NCBI RefSeq assembly: GCF_001025135.1
Contig: NZ_AP012323.1
Span: forward strand, 744,001 to 808,000
Origin: Bifidobacterium bifidum ATCC 29521 = JCM 1255 = DSM 20456
Lineage (GTDB): Bacteria > Actinomycetota > Actinomycetes > Actinomycetales > Bifidobacteriaceae
DNA: 64,000 nt
Direction of reading: 5' to 3'
Shown here: in pieces, positions 37,837-48,168 of the stretch
Numbering within the stretch: position 1 is the first letter of the stretch
How the letters are laid out: each line of letters starts with the position of its first letter
The notes under the pieces: model-generated
Seen by the model: the letters and a program-made list of their open reading frames with translations, nothing else
The model's database searches: none
What the model was told of the DNA's origin: nothing
Position numbers and translations under genes: made by a program

Positions 37837-37889
37837 CGTAGGAGCGACCGATTGGTATATGGTCCGAGACAGGGATGGCAGTCGTCGTG

Positions 37890-38010
37890 ATACGACACGC
37901 CCGGAGTGCGCAGCACGACCGATGAATAGTCGCTGCGAGGTAACGGTATAAACCCGTTCTGGACTCCGGACACAACGATTGTGCTGCGCAATCCGGGCGT
38001 GTCGTGTTAT
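37890..38010. repeat. Inverted-repeat element, right copy (CGACACGCCCGGA family)
   Basis: The left arm ATACGACACGCCCGGAGTGC, continuing GCAGCAC, starts at 37890. The right arm GTGCTGCGCAATCCGGGCGT, continuing GTCGTGTTAT, runs 37981-38010. The arms match the copy at 36758-36871, and the ~64-bp centres differ. From 38011 to the ilvD terminator lies purine-rich sequence with no gene seen. Confidence 0.8.
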
Positions 38011-38143
38011 GGGAACACCGGTGTATCGAGGAAAGAGGGAAACTTGAAGAGAGAAAGTCGGGAACACAGTTGAGGGGGCATAGAACAGATGGAAGAGAGA
38101 CGGCCGGCAGGATGTGGGAGAAGTCCTCGGAACGGGATAAAGA

Positions 38144-38177
38144 AGAACCGTTTCGCTTACGCCGGCGAAACGGTTCT
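38144..38177 (-). terminator. Terminator of ilvD
   Basis: AGAACCGTTTCGC (38144-38156) and GCGAAACGGTTCT (38165-38177) form a perfect 13-bp stem. Read on the minus strand it is followed by TCTTTATCC. It lies 22 bases after the ilvD stop. Confidence 0.88.
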
Positions 38178-38199
38178 CGAGTAGTGACGGACGATCCCG

Positions 38200-40062
38200 T
38201 CACGCGAGGCCGGAGAGCTTGTTGATGAGCTCGGGGTCTCGCGTGGCGCCCTTGTCGGCGGAGCGCGCGAAGGCGGCGTACGCCTTGAGGGCCTGGCTCA
38301 CCTTGCGGTCGCGGTGCGCCACGTAGCCATCGCCGGCCTCCAGTTCGCGGCGGCGCTCGGCCAGCTGCTCGTCGGTCAGCTCGACGTTCACGGAACGGGC
38401 CTCGATGTCGATGTCGATGATGTCGCCGTTCTTGATGAGCGCCACCGGGCCCTTGTTCGCCGCCTCGGGAGCCATGTGCCCGATGGCCAGACCCGAGGAG
38501 CCGCCGGAGTAGCGACCGTCGGTGAGCATGGCGACCTGCTTGCCGATGCCCTTGCCCTTGACGAAGGACGTCGGGTACAGCATCTCCTGCATGCCCGGGC
38601 CGCCCTTCGGACCCTCGTAACGAATCACCAGCGCCATGCCGGGCTTCAGCGTGTCGTCGAGGATCACCTCGATGGCCTGCTCCTGCGAATCGACCACCAG
38701 TGCCGGTCCGCGGAACTTCCAGATCTCCTGCGGCACGCCCGCGGTCTTGACGACGCAGCCGTCGGGAGCGAGGTTGCCGCGCAGCACGGCGAGACCGCCC
38801 TCGTGGATCTCCGGATGGTCGATGTCGTGGATGGCGCCGTTGGCGCGGTCGCGGTCCAGTGAGTCGAACAGCGTGGTGTGCGTCCACGGTTCGGGAGAGA
38901 TGATGTGGCCGGGAGCCGCCTTGTACATCTGCTGGGCTTCTTCGGTGCAGGTGGGACGCATGATGTCCCAGTCCGCCAGCTTGGCTTCCAGCGTCGGGTA
39001 GTCGATGGAGTGCACGTTGGTGTGCAGCTTGCCGGCGCGGTCGAGCTCGCCGAGGATGCCGGTGATGCCGCCAGCGCGGTGAATGTCGGAGATCTCCCAC
39101 TTGCCGGACGGCGACGCCTTGCAGATACACGGCACGGTGTGCGAGATGCGCTCGATGTCGTCAAGCGTGAAGTCCACGTCGGCGGACTGCGCCATGGCGA
39201 GGATGTGCAGCACGGTGTTGGTGGAACCGCCCATAGCGACGTCCATGGTCATGGCGTTCTCGAACGCCTCCTTGGTGGCGATGGAGCGCGGCAGTACGGA
39301 GTCGTCGGAGTCGTCATAGTACTGGTGGGCGATCTTGACGACCTGCTGCGCGGCGCGCTTGAACAGGTCCTTGCGGTAGGAGTGGGAGGCGAGGATCGTG
39401 CCGTTGCCGGGCAGCGCCAAGCCGATGGCCTCGGTCAGGCAGTTCATCGAGTTGGCGGTGAACATGCCGGCGCAGGAGCCGCAGGTCGGGCAGACGGTCT
39501 TCTCGTAGTTGAGCAGCTCCTCGTCGGAGACGGAATCGTCGGCGGTGGCGTACATCACGTCGATGAGGTCGGTGCTCTTGACGGTGCCGTCGGCGAGGAT
39601 CGTGGTGCCGGCCTCCATCGGGCCGCCGGAGACGAACACGGTGGGGATGTTGAGGCGCAGCGCGGCCATGAGCATGCCGGGGACGACCTTGTCGCAGTTC
39701 GGGATGCAGATCAGTGCGTCGGCGCAGTGCGCGTTGCACTGGTATTCGACGGTGTCGGCGATGATGTCGCGGCTGGGCAGGGAGTACAGCATGCCGGTGT
39801 GGCCCATGGCGATGCCGTCGTCGACGGCCATGGTGTTGAACTCGCGCGGGATGCCGCCGGCCTCCTTGATGGCCTCGGAGACGATACGGCCGACCTTGTT
39901 GAGGTGGACGTGGCCGGGCAGGAACTCGTCGAACGAGTTGGCGATGGCGATGATGGGCTTCTTGCCCATGTCGTCACCTTTGACGCCAGCTGCACGGTAG
40001 AGGGCTCGGGCACCTGCGAAGACGCGCCCGTTCATGATTTTTGCAGATCGCATTTCAGTCAT
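38200..40062 (-). CDS. ilvD: Dihydroxy-acid dehydratase
   Basis: Dehydrates 2,3-dihydroxy acids to 2-keto acids in valine/isoleucine/leucine synthesis; an iron-sulfur enzyme of 620 residues. Visible motifs are [29 protein letters not shown] (cluster Cys), [18 protein letters not shown] and [20 protein letters not shown]. The ATG at 40062 gives [19 protein letters not shown], the usual family N-terminus; an in-frame ATG at 40098 would add 12 unrelated residues. It is divergent from rpoZ. Confidence 0.95.
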   Translation of the reverse strand: MTEMRSAKIMNGRVFAGARALYRAAGVKGDDMGKKPIIAIANSFDEFLPGHVHLNKVGRIVSEAIKEAGGIPREFNTMAVDDGIAMGHTGMLYSLPSRDIIADTVEYQCNAHCADALICIPNCDKVVPGMLMAALRLNIPTVFVSGGPMEAGTTILADGTVKSTDLIDVMYATADDSVSDEELLNYEKTVCPTCGSCAGMFTANSMNCLTEAIGLALPGNGTILASHSYRKDLFKRAAQQVVKIAHQYYDDSDDSVLPRSIATKEAFENAMTMDVAMGGSTNTVLHILAMAQSADVDFTLDDIERISHTVPCICKASPSGKWEISDIHRAGGITGILGELDRAGKLHTNVHSIDYPTLEAKLADWDIMRPTCTEEAQQMYKAAPGHIISPEPWTHTTLFDSLDRDRANGAIHDIDHPEIHEGGLAVLRGNLAPDGCVVKTAGVPQEIWKFRGPALVVDSQEQAIEVILDDTLKPGMALVIRYEGPKGGPGMQEMLYPTSFVKGKGIGKQVAMLTDGRYSGGSSGLAIGHMAPEAANKGPVALIKNGDIIDIDIEARSVNVELTDEQLAERRRELEAGDGYVAHRDRKVSQALKAYAAFARSADKGATRDPELINKLSGLA

Positions 40063-40237
40063 GGTTCTATTCAAGCTCTTGCAAGGGACACGCGACATGT
40101 CAAGAGTCGGAATATGGAATTTTCATAAGTGTTACAAAACTCACAGTGGATTAAGCCTATGTAGCCTTCTATGTTGTCTGCAAGTCGGCAACGAACTGGC
40201 AGAATCCACCGGACCCGCTCCGGTCGCTGCGTGAGGC

Positions 40238-40243
40238 TATAAT
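40238..40243 (+). promoter_or_regulatory. -10 box of the rpoZ promoter
   Basis: TATAAT lies 50 bases before the rpoZ ATG, in the 230-base divergent region between ilvD and rpoZ. No good -35 is seen at the expected spacing. The same region must also contain the ilvD promoter, which I could not place. Confidence 0.45.
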
Positions 40244-40292
40244 TGCTGCGGTTGAGATAGATTTCCATCATGTGATTCGGAGACTTGCAAAA

Positions 40293-40616
40293 ATGGCAGA
40301 AGAAACCAAGGATACCGAGGTCAAGGGCAACGAGGAGTTCGGCACCGCGCCCGTGCCCGAGGGTTTCGCGAACCCGCCGATCGACGATCTGATGAAGCAC
40401 GCCGATTCCAAGTACGCGCTGGCCATCTTCGCCGCCAAGCGCGCCCGTCAGATCAACTCTTACTTCACCCAGCTCAACGAGGGCCTGCTGCAGAACGTCG
40501 GCCCGCTGGTCGAATACCAGAACCAGGAGAAGCCGCTGTCGATCGCTTTCCGCGAGATCGACGAGGGCCTGCTGGAGGAGACTCTGGGCGAGGATGATCT
40601 GAGCGAAGGCAACTGA
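40293..40616 (+). CDS. rpoZ: RNA polymerase omega subunit
   Basis: A 107-residue omega subunit that assists RNA polymerase assembly by binding beta'. The conserved block [27 protein letters not shown] (residues ~28-54) matches the helix that packs against beta', and an acidic C-terminal tail follows. The ATG at 40293 has GGAG ten bases upstream; a GTG at 40272 would add seven residues. metK follows on the same strand after 250 bases. Confidence 0.9.
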   Translation: MAEETKDTEVKGNEEFGTAPVPEGFANPPIDDLMKHADSKYALAIFAAKRARQINSYFTQLNEGLLQNVGPLVEYQNQEKPLSIAFREIDEGLLEETLGEDDLSEGN

Positions 40617-40866
40617 TTCGTCTGAATCCGTCCGGTTCGCTGTACGCGGTATTTGCTTTTTCTGGGGCGACACTCTTGCCCTTGACGGCGGTGACGTGTA
40701 CAACTGAGCGTCAGGAGCGAACGACTTGGGGCTCGCGCCGACCGAAGGTCTGGCACGGGCCCTTTTCGTAGCCTGTTCAGGTCCTGCAACAACAGAATGA
40801 ACCAACGTATCATTGTGCCTTATCCGCAAAAGGCGGGTAGGGCGATAAGTCCGAAAGAGGGATGAT
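40617..40866 (+). other. 250-base metK leader region, no gene
   Basis: Several potential hairpins are visible: GAGC ... GCTC and GACC/GGTC near 40710-40755, and CTTATCCGC ... GGGCGATAAG (about 40819-40850) just before the metK ribosome-binding site. A SAM-responsive leader would be plausible before metK. I could not match any known SAM riboswitch core, so no class is assigned. Confidence 0.35.
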
Positions 40867-42084
<1,218 letters not shown>

Positions 42085-42099
42085 CTGGCAGATCACAAC

Positions 42100-42170
42100 G
42101 ATCACCCTCGGTTTCACTTCGTAACGTCCCCGCCAGCGGGGGCTGCCGCGAAGCGAAACCGGGGGTGGTC
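42100..42170. repeat. GATCACCCTCGG ... GGGGGTGGTC module after metK
   Basis: The ends GATCACCCTCGGTTTC (from 42100) and GAAACCGGGGGTGGTC (to 42170) are imperfect inverted repeats. The centre is CCCCGCCAGCGGGGG followed by CTGCCGCGAAGCG. Same family as 24825 and 47042. The rest of the gap to priA shows no other feature. Confidence 0.7.
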
Positions 42171-42271
42171 TTGTCTATACACACAACATGCATACACAAA
42201 AAAGCCGCCGGACACCCCGAGAAGGTTGCCGCCTGCGGCGGACTTCACCGGTGGCGTGATACAAATGAACC

Positions 42272-44512
42272 ATGAGTACGAATGACGCGCAGCAGTTGGC
42301 GTTTGACGGCATGGCGCCGCGCAAACGCCGCAAGCGCGCGCCCGCCGAGAAGATTGTGGCCGCGGAAGACCCGATCGCGCAGGTGGTGCTGGACGCGCAG
42401 GCGACCCATCTGGGCCAGACATTCGACTATCTCGTGGAGGAGCGGTGGTCGCAGGCCGCACGGCCCGGCGTCATGGTGCGGGTCCGGTTCGGGGGCAGGC
42501 TCCTCAACGGCGTGATCTGGAAGCGCGCGGCAGCCAGCGCCACGCCCCGCTCCGCGCTGAGATTTCTTGAACGGGTGATCAGCCCGCACGTGCTGGTATC
42601 CGAATCCATGCGTGACGATATCACGCGCATCGCCGACGCCTATGGCGGCACGCGGGCCAACATACTTCGCCTGGCGGTTCCCCCGCGCGTGGCGCGCATC
42701 GACGGCGAACAGCAACTGGCCGCGCGTTCGCTATGGGTGGGAAGGCCCAGATTCTCGCACGTCTCGGACGAACTGATGCAACGGTGCTTCGACACGATAC
42801 AGGCTTCATATGACGGCGCCGCCATGCTGCGCTCATCCCTGGAGGGCAGCTCGTTCGCCGCCCTGGTGATGGATGCGCGTCCGGGAGCGCGTGCGTGGGC
42901 TCGTGACGCCGCGTGGATGATCGCTGCCGCGATGAGGCAGAACCGTGCCGCCGTGGTGGTCCTGCCCGGGATAAGACAGTGCGAGGATCTCGCCGTTGCC
43001 CTGGAGGGACTGGGACTGTCCCGTTTCGCGCCGGGCGGCGCCGAGCACGGCGGATACTCCGGTGACTTCGTCGTGCTGGCCGCAGGACTGCCGCCGGCGG
43101 AACGGTACCGTGCCTATCTGGCGGCGGCGACCGGTCAGGTCGGGTGCGTCATCGGACTGCGTGCCGCCATGTATGCTCCGGTCGAGGGGCCGGCCCTGTT
43201 CATGATGGTGGATGATGCCGCGTACCAGCAGGCCGACGGGATGATGCCGTACGCGCAGGCACGCGGCGTCATGCGTCTGCGCGCCGAGTCGCACGGGGGA
43301 GTGTTTGTGGCGCTGTCGTACGCCCGTAGCCCGTTGAGCCAATGGGAATGCGAGGACCACACGGCCGTGACTGCCGTGAGCGGCCCGAGCGCATCCGTCA
43401 CGCCGTTGCCAGCCGCTCGCAGGGATCAGATGCCGTGGGTGCGGTGGCTGAACCGCGAGGAGCTGGCGCGTCTCGCCGACCCGAGCATAGGCGCCCGCGT
43501 GCCGCATACTGCGGTGACGGTGTTGTCGAAGGCCTTGCAGACAGGGCCAGTGCTGCTGTCCATCCCCTCGGACGGCATGCAGGAGGCGTTGAGCTGCGTG
43601 AAATGCCATGCGCAGGCTCGTTGCGCGAAATGCACCGGCCCGCTGGGGCGCATGGGTGATGGGGTGCCGCGCTGCCGGTGGTGCGCTGCGGCGGCGGTCG
43701 ACTGGCATTGCCCGCATTGCGGCTGCGAGCGCATGCGCGTGATACGGGTTGGCGCAACCGGCACCGCCCGCGAGCTGGGCGGCCTGTTCCGCGGTGTGTC
43801 CGTCGTCATATCGTCGCCGAGCCAGCCGCGAGGCGTCGTCGAGTACGTGGATGATGCGCCGCGCATCGTCATCGCCACGCCGGGAGCGGAGCCTCGCGTG
43901 CTGCCTGCATCCCGTCAATCGGAGCAGGATGCCGGCGAATATCGTGCCGTGACGATCCTGGACGCGTGGAACAGTCTGTATGCGCCGGGTGTGGACGCCC
44001 GCGTGGACGCGCTGACGGCGTGGATGCGGATCATGGCGTTGTGTGCGCCCCGCACTCGTGGTGGACAGGGTCTGCTGATTGGTGAATGCGATCCTGCAGT
44101 GGCCCATGCGCTGATGATGTGGGATTCGGCGTCGCTCGCCCGGAACGAATTGCTGGAGCGTGGGCAGGCCGGCATGCCTCCGGTGTGCGCGGTCGCATGC
44201 GTATGGGGGCGTCGGGATGCGGTGATGGCCGCCTTGGACGATATCGGCGTGCTGCGCGGCGATTGGGCCTCGCTGGATGTTGCGGGGGAGCCGATACCCG
44301 GCATGCTGGGGCCGGTGCCGATAGCGGCTCCGGTGACGGTGAGCGAACGCGAGCTGGAGAGCATGCAGGACCGGGTCAAGGCCCTGGTCCGTGTGCCGGT
44401 CGGCATGCGTGCCCAATTGGCCGTCCGCCTGCGGTCCGCGGTGGCGCGTCACATGGCGTCGCGCACTCCCGGCGAACTGCGGTTCCAAATCGATCCCAAG
44501 GATTTGATCTGA
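42272..44512 (+). CDS. priA: Primosomal protein N' (PriA), degenerate helicase form
   Basis: Replication-restart protein of 746 residues. The N-terminal DNA-binding domain is clear (LDAQATHLGQTFDYLVEERW, PGVMVRVRFGGRLLNGVIW). Paired cysteines of the zinc-binding region are visible in CVKCHAQARCAKC and CRWCAAAAVDWHCPHCGC. The helicase core has lost its ATPase motifs: the Walker A position reads MDARPGARAW, with no GxGKT, and the DEAH position reads VDDAAYQQ. Loss of these motifs is known for actinobacterial PriA. It probably acts as a loading scaffold rather than a helicase. Confidence 0.9.
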   Translation: MSTNDAQQLAFDGMAPRKRRKRAPAEKIVAAEDPIAQVVLDAQATHLGQTFDYLVEERWSQAARPGVMVRVRFGGRLLNGVIWKRAAASATPRSALRFLERVISPHVLVSESMRDDITRIADAYGGTRANILRLAVPPRVARIDGEQQLAARSLWVGRPRFSHVSDELMQRCFDTIQASYDGAAMLRSSLEGSSFAALVMDARPGARAWARDAAWMIAAAMRQNRAAVVVLPGIRQCEDLAVALEGLGLSRFAPGGAEHGGYSGDFVVLAAGLPPAERYRAYLAAATGQVGCVIGLRAAMYAPVEGPALFMMVDDAAYQQADGMMPYAQARGVMRLRAESHGGVFVALSYARSPLSQWECEDHTAVTAVSGPSASVTPLPAARRDQMPWVRWLNREELARLADPSIGARVPHTAVTVLSKALQTGPVLLSIPSDGMQEALSCVKCHAQARCAKCTGPLGRMGDGVPRCRWCAAAAVDWHCPHCGCERMRVIRVGATGTARELGGLFRGVSVVISSPSQPRGVVEYVDDAPRIVIATPGAEPRVLPASRQSEQDAGEYRAVTILDAWNSLYAPGVDARVDALTAWMRIMALCAPRTRGGQGLLIGECDPAVAHALMMWDSASLARNELLERGQAGMPPVCAVACVWGRRDAVMAALDDIGVLRGDWASLDVAGEPIPGMLGPVPIAAPVTVSERELESMQDRVKALVRVPVGMRAQLAVRLRSAVARHMASRTPGELRFQIDPKDLI

Positions 44513-44640
44513 TCCGAGAGATTATCCGCCGCGTCGAGGTGTCGTTTCGAGGAAAGCGGCGGCGTGACATGTCTGACTGCCGATTGAATCAGCATTCGGA
44601 ACCTTTTGTTTCGGTTGGTGAGATGAGACGGGGATTCTTT

Positions 44641-44848
44641 GCCACGAAACGTCAAAAATCGCTGTTTTCGGCATTCGGCCCACTTCTTGTGCCACAAAAT
44701 CGGATTTAACCGGTTACATGCCGTTTCGAGCCATGAGACCGAAACTGGGAATCATTGGAAAATGGCGATTCTGTTATTCGGAGCGGATTTTTCGTGTCGG
44801 TCGCGTGGCACGAAATGTCGAGAACGCTTGTTTTTCGCATTTCGTGGC
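44641..44848 (+). repeat. ~208-bp palindromic intergenic element, copy C
   Basis: The outer inverted repeats are GCCACGAAA (44641-44649) and TTTCGTGGC (44840-44848). They differ from those of copies A and B, but the length is the same. The core ATTGGAAAATGGCGATTCTG (44754-44773) matches theirs. The right half forms a hairpin GGCACGAAATG (44807-44817)/CATTTCGTGGC (44838-44848). An open frame runs through it into the next gene, but the encoded peptide (NHWKMA and following) is just the translated repeat. Confidence 0.75.
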
Positions 44849-45241
44849 AATGTTTTGACCAGGCCGTCACTGCATCCGGTGCCACCATGCAGGCCGGGCC
44901 TGATTCACTGGCGGAGACCAAAACGGCCGGCAAGTCGCGGAAGGATTCCTCTTTCCGAGAATGCTCTAGCTCAGACGGGTGCTGGCACGGCGACCGTTGT
45001 CTTGCTCACGGCGATTATGGCGCTGATTGATGTCGGCGTATATGACATCTGCCGCGTAGATTCGGGGCTGCCGAAACGATTCGGACGAAAGCTTTCAGAC
45101 GCGGCGCTTATAGTTGCATGCCGGAATGCATCGGTGCGGCGGATGATTCGCCGCGTCGTCTCGATGGCATGGAACCATGGATGTGCGCGGCCGCGCGCCG
45201 CGGAATCGTTCATTGGAATCGTTCATATGGATGGAGGCATC
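44849..45241. other. 393-base stretch without a recognised gene
   Basis: Base composition is mixed. A purine stem near 44937-44961 (CGGAAGGATTCC/CTCTTTCCG) and a GCGGCGGATGATTCGCCGC hairpin near 45132-45150 are visible. No tRNA-like TTCRANNC or terminal CCA arrangement and no coding frame with a convincing ribosome-binding site was found before the next gene. Confidence 0.5.
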
Positions 45242-45946
45242 ATGAAGGGTTGGCCGGGCGAACCGGATATGGAACATGACGTGCTGGTGGCGCAGGGACC
45301 CGCCGCGGCCGCCGACGGCAAGCCGATCAGCAACGTGATTTTCGATTTCGGCAACGTGCTGATCTACTGGGATCCGTCCGTCGTGCTGCTGCCCAGGTAT
45401 TCGCAGGAGACCATCGACCAGTTCCTCGACAATGACATCTCCGGCTTCTACGACGCGAACGACCGCATGGACGGCGGCGCAAGCCCCGACGAGGGCGTGG
45501 CGTGGATGCGCGAGCATTACGGCGACAAGTGGGCGGATATCCTGCGCTACTATCTCGACAATTTCGAGGATTCCCTGACCGGCGTCGTGCCGGGTGCCCG
45601 CGTGCTCGTCAACGATCTGAAGGCCGCCGGCATTGGAGTATGGGGCCTGTCGAACTGGGAGAAGGAACTGTTCCCGATCGCGCTGAAGCACTGCGAGATC
45701 CTGCAGCGGCTCGACGGCCGTCTGGTGTCGGGGTACGTGCACATGCGCAAGCCGCACAAGGACATCTACGAGAAGGCCTTGGAGGAGTTCGGCATCAGCG
45801 CCGAAAGCAGCGTATTCATCGACGACAAGGCGATGAACATCGCGGGCGCGAACGAGGCCGGCATCCGCGGCATTCGCTTCTCGGACGCCCGCAAGCTGCG
45901 CGAGCTGCTGATCGAGCAGGGCATCGATATCCCGGCGGTTCAGTGA
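45242..45946 (+). CDS. HAD-superfamily hydrolase (subfamily IA, epoxide hydrolase-like)
   Basis: A 234-residue phosphatase-type protein. HAD motif I is VIFDFGNVLIYWD, motif II GLSNWEKELFP, motif III KPHKDIYEKALEEF and motif IV FIDDKAMNIAGANEAGI. The first motif has D-F-G rather than D-x-D. That is seen in the YihX/sEH-like branch, so the substrate (sugar phosphate, alpha-haloacid or none) cannot be assigned. The ATG at 45242 has GGAGG four bases upstream; ATG at 45227 is the alternative. Much longer upstream frames are repeat sequence. Confidence 0.85.
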   Translation: MKGWPGEPDMEHDVLVAQGPAAAADGKPISNVIFDFGNVLIYWDPSVVLLPRYSQETIDQFLDNDISGFYDANDRMDGGASPDEGVAWMREHYGDKWADILRYYLDNFEDSLTGVVPGARVLVNDLKAAGIGVWGLSNWEKELFPIALKHCEILQRLDGRLVSGYVHMRKPHKDIYEKALEEFGISAESSVFIDDKAMNIAGANEAGIRGIRFSDARKLRELLIEQGIDIPAVQ

Positions 45947-46036
45947 CCTCCGCCCGTCCGCACGTCGTCCGGCGTTCGACGATGATGACAGGGCAGATGG
46001 CCTGAAGTCCCAATACCGTGGAAGGAAACGGAACAC

Positions 46037-47011
46037 ATGTTGAAAATCCTCTTTGCCGGCACGCCTGACGTCGCGGTGCCGTCCCTGCGCGCCCTCGCCG
46101 CGGACAGCGAGCACTTCGAAGTGGTCGCAGTGCTCACCCGCCCGGACGCGCCCACCGGACGCGGACGCAAGCTCACGCCCAGCCCGGTCAAGACTGCCGC
46201 GCTGGAACTGGGATTGCCGGTACTGGAATCCGACCCGGCCGAGCCGACGTTCCTTGACGAGCTGAAGGTCACCGGCGCGCAGGCCGCCGCGGTCATCGCA
46301 TACGGACGAATCCTGAAGCAGTCCGTGCTGGACGCGCTGCCCTGCGGCTGGTACAACCTGCATTTCTCGCTGCTGCCGCATTGGCGTGGCGCGGCCCCCG
46401 TGCAACGAGCCATCTGGTCGGGCGACGATATGACCGGCACCAGCGTGTTCCGCATCACGCGAGCGATGGATGCCGGCCCGCTGCTGGTGCAATCCGAAAC
46501 GCCGATCGGCGAGCATGAGACCGCCGGCGACCTGCTGACCCGTCTGGGAGAATCCGGAGCGCTGGTGCTGCGCGACGCGCTGCGCACCGTCGAGGACGGT
46601 ACCGCCGATCCCGTGGAACAAGCGGAAGGCGATTACCCGGTGGCGGAGAAGATCCGCGTCAACGACGCGCATATCGATTTCAGTGCGCCGGTGGAAGCGG
46701 TCGACCGTCAGATTCGCGCGTGCACGCCGAATCCCGGGGCATGGACCGAACTGGATGCAGGCGGGCTCGGGCTCGACGACGGGCTGTCCACGCTGCACGT
46801 GCTGCGGGCGCACCCGGCCGATATGACCAATCCGAACGTACCCGGGTCGTTGGTGTCTGGGGCGCTCGCAGCTGGAAAGAAGAATGTCTGGATCGGCACA
46901 GGCTCCACACCTCTGGAATTGCTGGAGGTCAAGGCGCAGGGCAAGAAGGCGATGCGCGCCGCCGACTGGGCGCGAGGAGCCCGACTCTCCGAAGCCGCGC
47001 GCTGCCGGTAA
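46037..47011 (+). CDS. fmt: Methionyl-tRNA formyltransferase
   Basis: Formylates initiator Met-tRNA; 324 residues. Visible are the N-terminal [13 protein letters not shown], the catalytic region [20 protein letters not shown] with the HFSLLP histidine, and the C-terminal tRNA-binding OB-like domain ([13 protein letters not shown] ... [13 protein letters not shown]). GGAAGGAAACGGAAC precedes the ATG. Confidence 0.95.
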   Translation: MLKILFAGTPDVAVPSLRALAADSEHFEVVAVLTRPDAPTGRGRKLTPSPVKTAALELGLPVLESDPAEPTFLDELKVTGAQAAAVIAYGRILKQSVLDALPCGWYNLHFSLLPHWRGAAPVQRAIWSGDDMTGTSVFRITRAMDAGPLLVQSETPIGEHETAGDLLTRLGESGALVLRDALRTVEDGTADPVEQAEGDYPVAEKIRVNDAHIDFSAPVEAVDRQIRACTPNPGAWTELDAGGLGLDDGLSTLHVLRAHPADMTNPNVPGSLVSGALAAGKKNVWIGTGSTPLELLEVKAQGKKAMRAADWARGARLSEAARCR

Positions 47012-47041
47012 CGAGGTGCGCGTTGCGGACTGGAGGTAAGT

Positions 47042-47180
47042 GAAACCACCCCCAGTCTCGCTGTCGCTCGCCCTCGCCTGCAAATGGCCCTGCCCTTTGC
47101 TTTACGGCTCGGCCCGCCAGCGGGGCAATTATCACGCTCTCGCTGGAGGGAGCTGTCGCGAAGCGACTGAGGATGGTCTT
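47042..47180. repeat. Long GACCACCCCC-type module between convergent fmt and serB
   Basis: Begins AACCACCCCCAGTCTCGCTG and ends GAAGCGACTGAGGATGGTC, with GCCCGCCAGCGGGGC inside. The ends are related inverted repeats. It fills almost the whole gap between fmt and serB and probably acts as a two-way transcription boundary. Confidence 0.65.
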
Positions 47181-47200
47181 GGCGCTATCGTCGTGCGACG

Positions 47201-47956
47201 TCAGCGCAGGAAGTCCAGCACCTTGGTCAGGTCGCGCTCGTTGATGGACTCGTGGGCGGCGAGCTGAGTCTTCGGCTTGGCGCAGAAGGCGATGCCGAGC
47301 CCGGCCGCCTGAATCATCGGGATGTCGTTCGCGCCGTCGCCGACCGCCACGGTCTGGCTCATGGGAACCCCGTCTCGGGCGGCCCACGCCTGCAATGCAT
47401 GCAGTTTCACCGTCTTGCACACGATATTGCCCAGCACCTTGCCGGTCAGCGCGCCATCCACCACTTCCAGACGGTTCGCCAGCCAATGGTCGATATGCCC
47501 TTCGGCGGCGAGACGGTCAACGACCTCATGGAATCCCCCGGACACGACGCCGACCTTCCAACCATGACGGTGAAGCTCGTCGATCAGCGCCAACGCGCCA
47601 TTGGTGAAGTGCAGCTTGTCGTGCACGGTGTCGAACACGCTCACGGGCAGTCCCTTGAGCAATGCGACACGCTCACGCAGCGCATCACAGAATTCGATTT
47701 CCCCGCGCATGGCACGTTCGGTGACCTTCGCTATCTCGTCGCCGCTGCCGGCCGCCTCGCCGAGCTCGTCGATGACTTCCTCGTCGATCAGCGTGGAATC
47801 CACATCCATGACAAGCAGACCAGGCTTCGACAGCGTCGGCGCGGCCGCGGTGCCGTCACCCATGGTGTCCGAGGGCGATTGGTGCGCGGCCGCGAACGCC
47901 TCCACGTCGGACACGTCATACGATTCGTCAGAAGGTTGCAAAGTTTCGTCAAGCAT
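47201..47956 (-). CDS. serB: Phosphoserine phosphatase
   Basis: Last step of serine synthesis. The HAD-family protein has 251 residues from the ATG at 47956. Motif I is VMDVDSTLIDEEVIDEL, motif II VVSGGFHEVVDRLA, and motif IV VGDGANDIPMIQAAGLG. The N-terminal ~45 residues are acidic and poorly conserved, without the ACT domain of longer actinobacterial SerB. A TTG at 47986 would add ten residues. Neither start has a clear ribosome-binding site. It is divergent from the arc cluster. Confidence 0.9.
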   Translation of the reverse strand: MLDETLQPSDESYDVSDVEAFAAAHQSPSDTMGDGTAAAPTLSKPGLLVMDVDSTLIDEEVIDELGEAAGSGDEIAKVTERAMRGEIEFCDALRERVALLKGLPVSVFDTVHDKLHFTNGALALIDELHRHGWKVGVVSGGFHEVVDRLAAEGHIDHWLANRLEVVDGALTGKVLGNIVCKTVKLHALQAWAARDGVPMSQTVAVGDGANDIPMIQAAGLGIAFCAKPKTQLAAHESINERDLTKVLDFLR

Positions 47957-47994
47957 ACCGTCGATTGTCGGAAATCGTTGGGACAATATCCGGT

Positions 47995-48168
47995 ATGCAT
48001 GAATCCCTGCGCATATCGGCCTTCGCGCCCGCTGCGGTGCACGGAGCGGGCGACTCCGGCTCCGCTGTCGGCGCCATTGCCAAGGTCATTGTGGCCGTCG
48101 CGGCCCCGGCGATTCGCCGGGCGCGTAATCTGATAGGGAAGCGTGCTCGAAAAAGGGGCGAACAGTGA
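47995..48168 (+). CDS. Possible 57-residue ORF overlapping the arc start
   Basis: Encodes MHESLRISAFAPAAVHGAG ... AIAKVIVAVAAPAIRRARNL and ends KRARKRGEQ: a short hydrophobic/amphipathic stretch followed by a strongly basic tail. Its TGA overlaps the arc GTG by four bases (GTGA), the arrangement typical of coupled genes. There is no ribosome-binding site before its ATG. It may be a real small gene or simply a leader frame. No family is recognised. Confidence 0.3.
   Translation: MHESLRISAFAPAAVHGAGDSGSAVGAIAKVIVAVAAPAIRRARNLIGKRARKRGEQ

Noticed and set aside
36758-38010. Insertion sequence or composite transposon
   Set aside because: No transposase is encoded and no target-site duplication could be defined; kept only as an inverted-repeat-flanked island.
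44639-45241. N-terminal extension of the HAD hydrolase
   Set aside because: It is translated repeat copy C and intergenic sequence; HAD motif I lies close to the ATG at 45242.
44849-45241. Hidden tRNA or small RNA gene
   Set aside because: No T-loop consensus, anticodon arm or terminal CCA arrangement could be found; only isolated hairpins.
45095-47083. 662-codon minus-strand frame opposite the HAD and fmt genes
   Set aside because: Overlaps two clear genes and repeat sequence; no recognisable domain.
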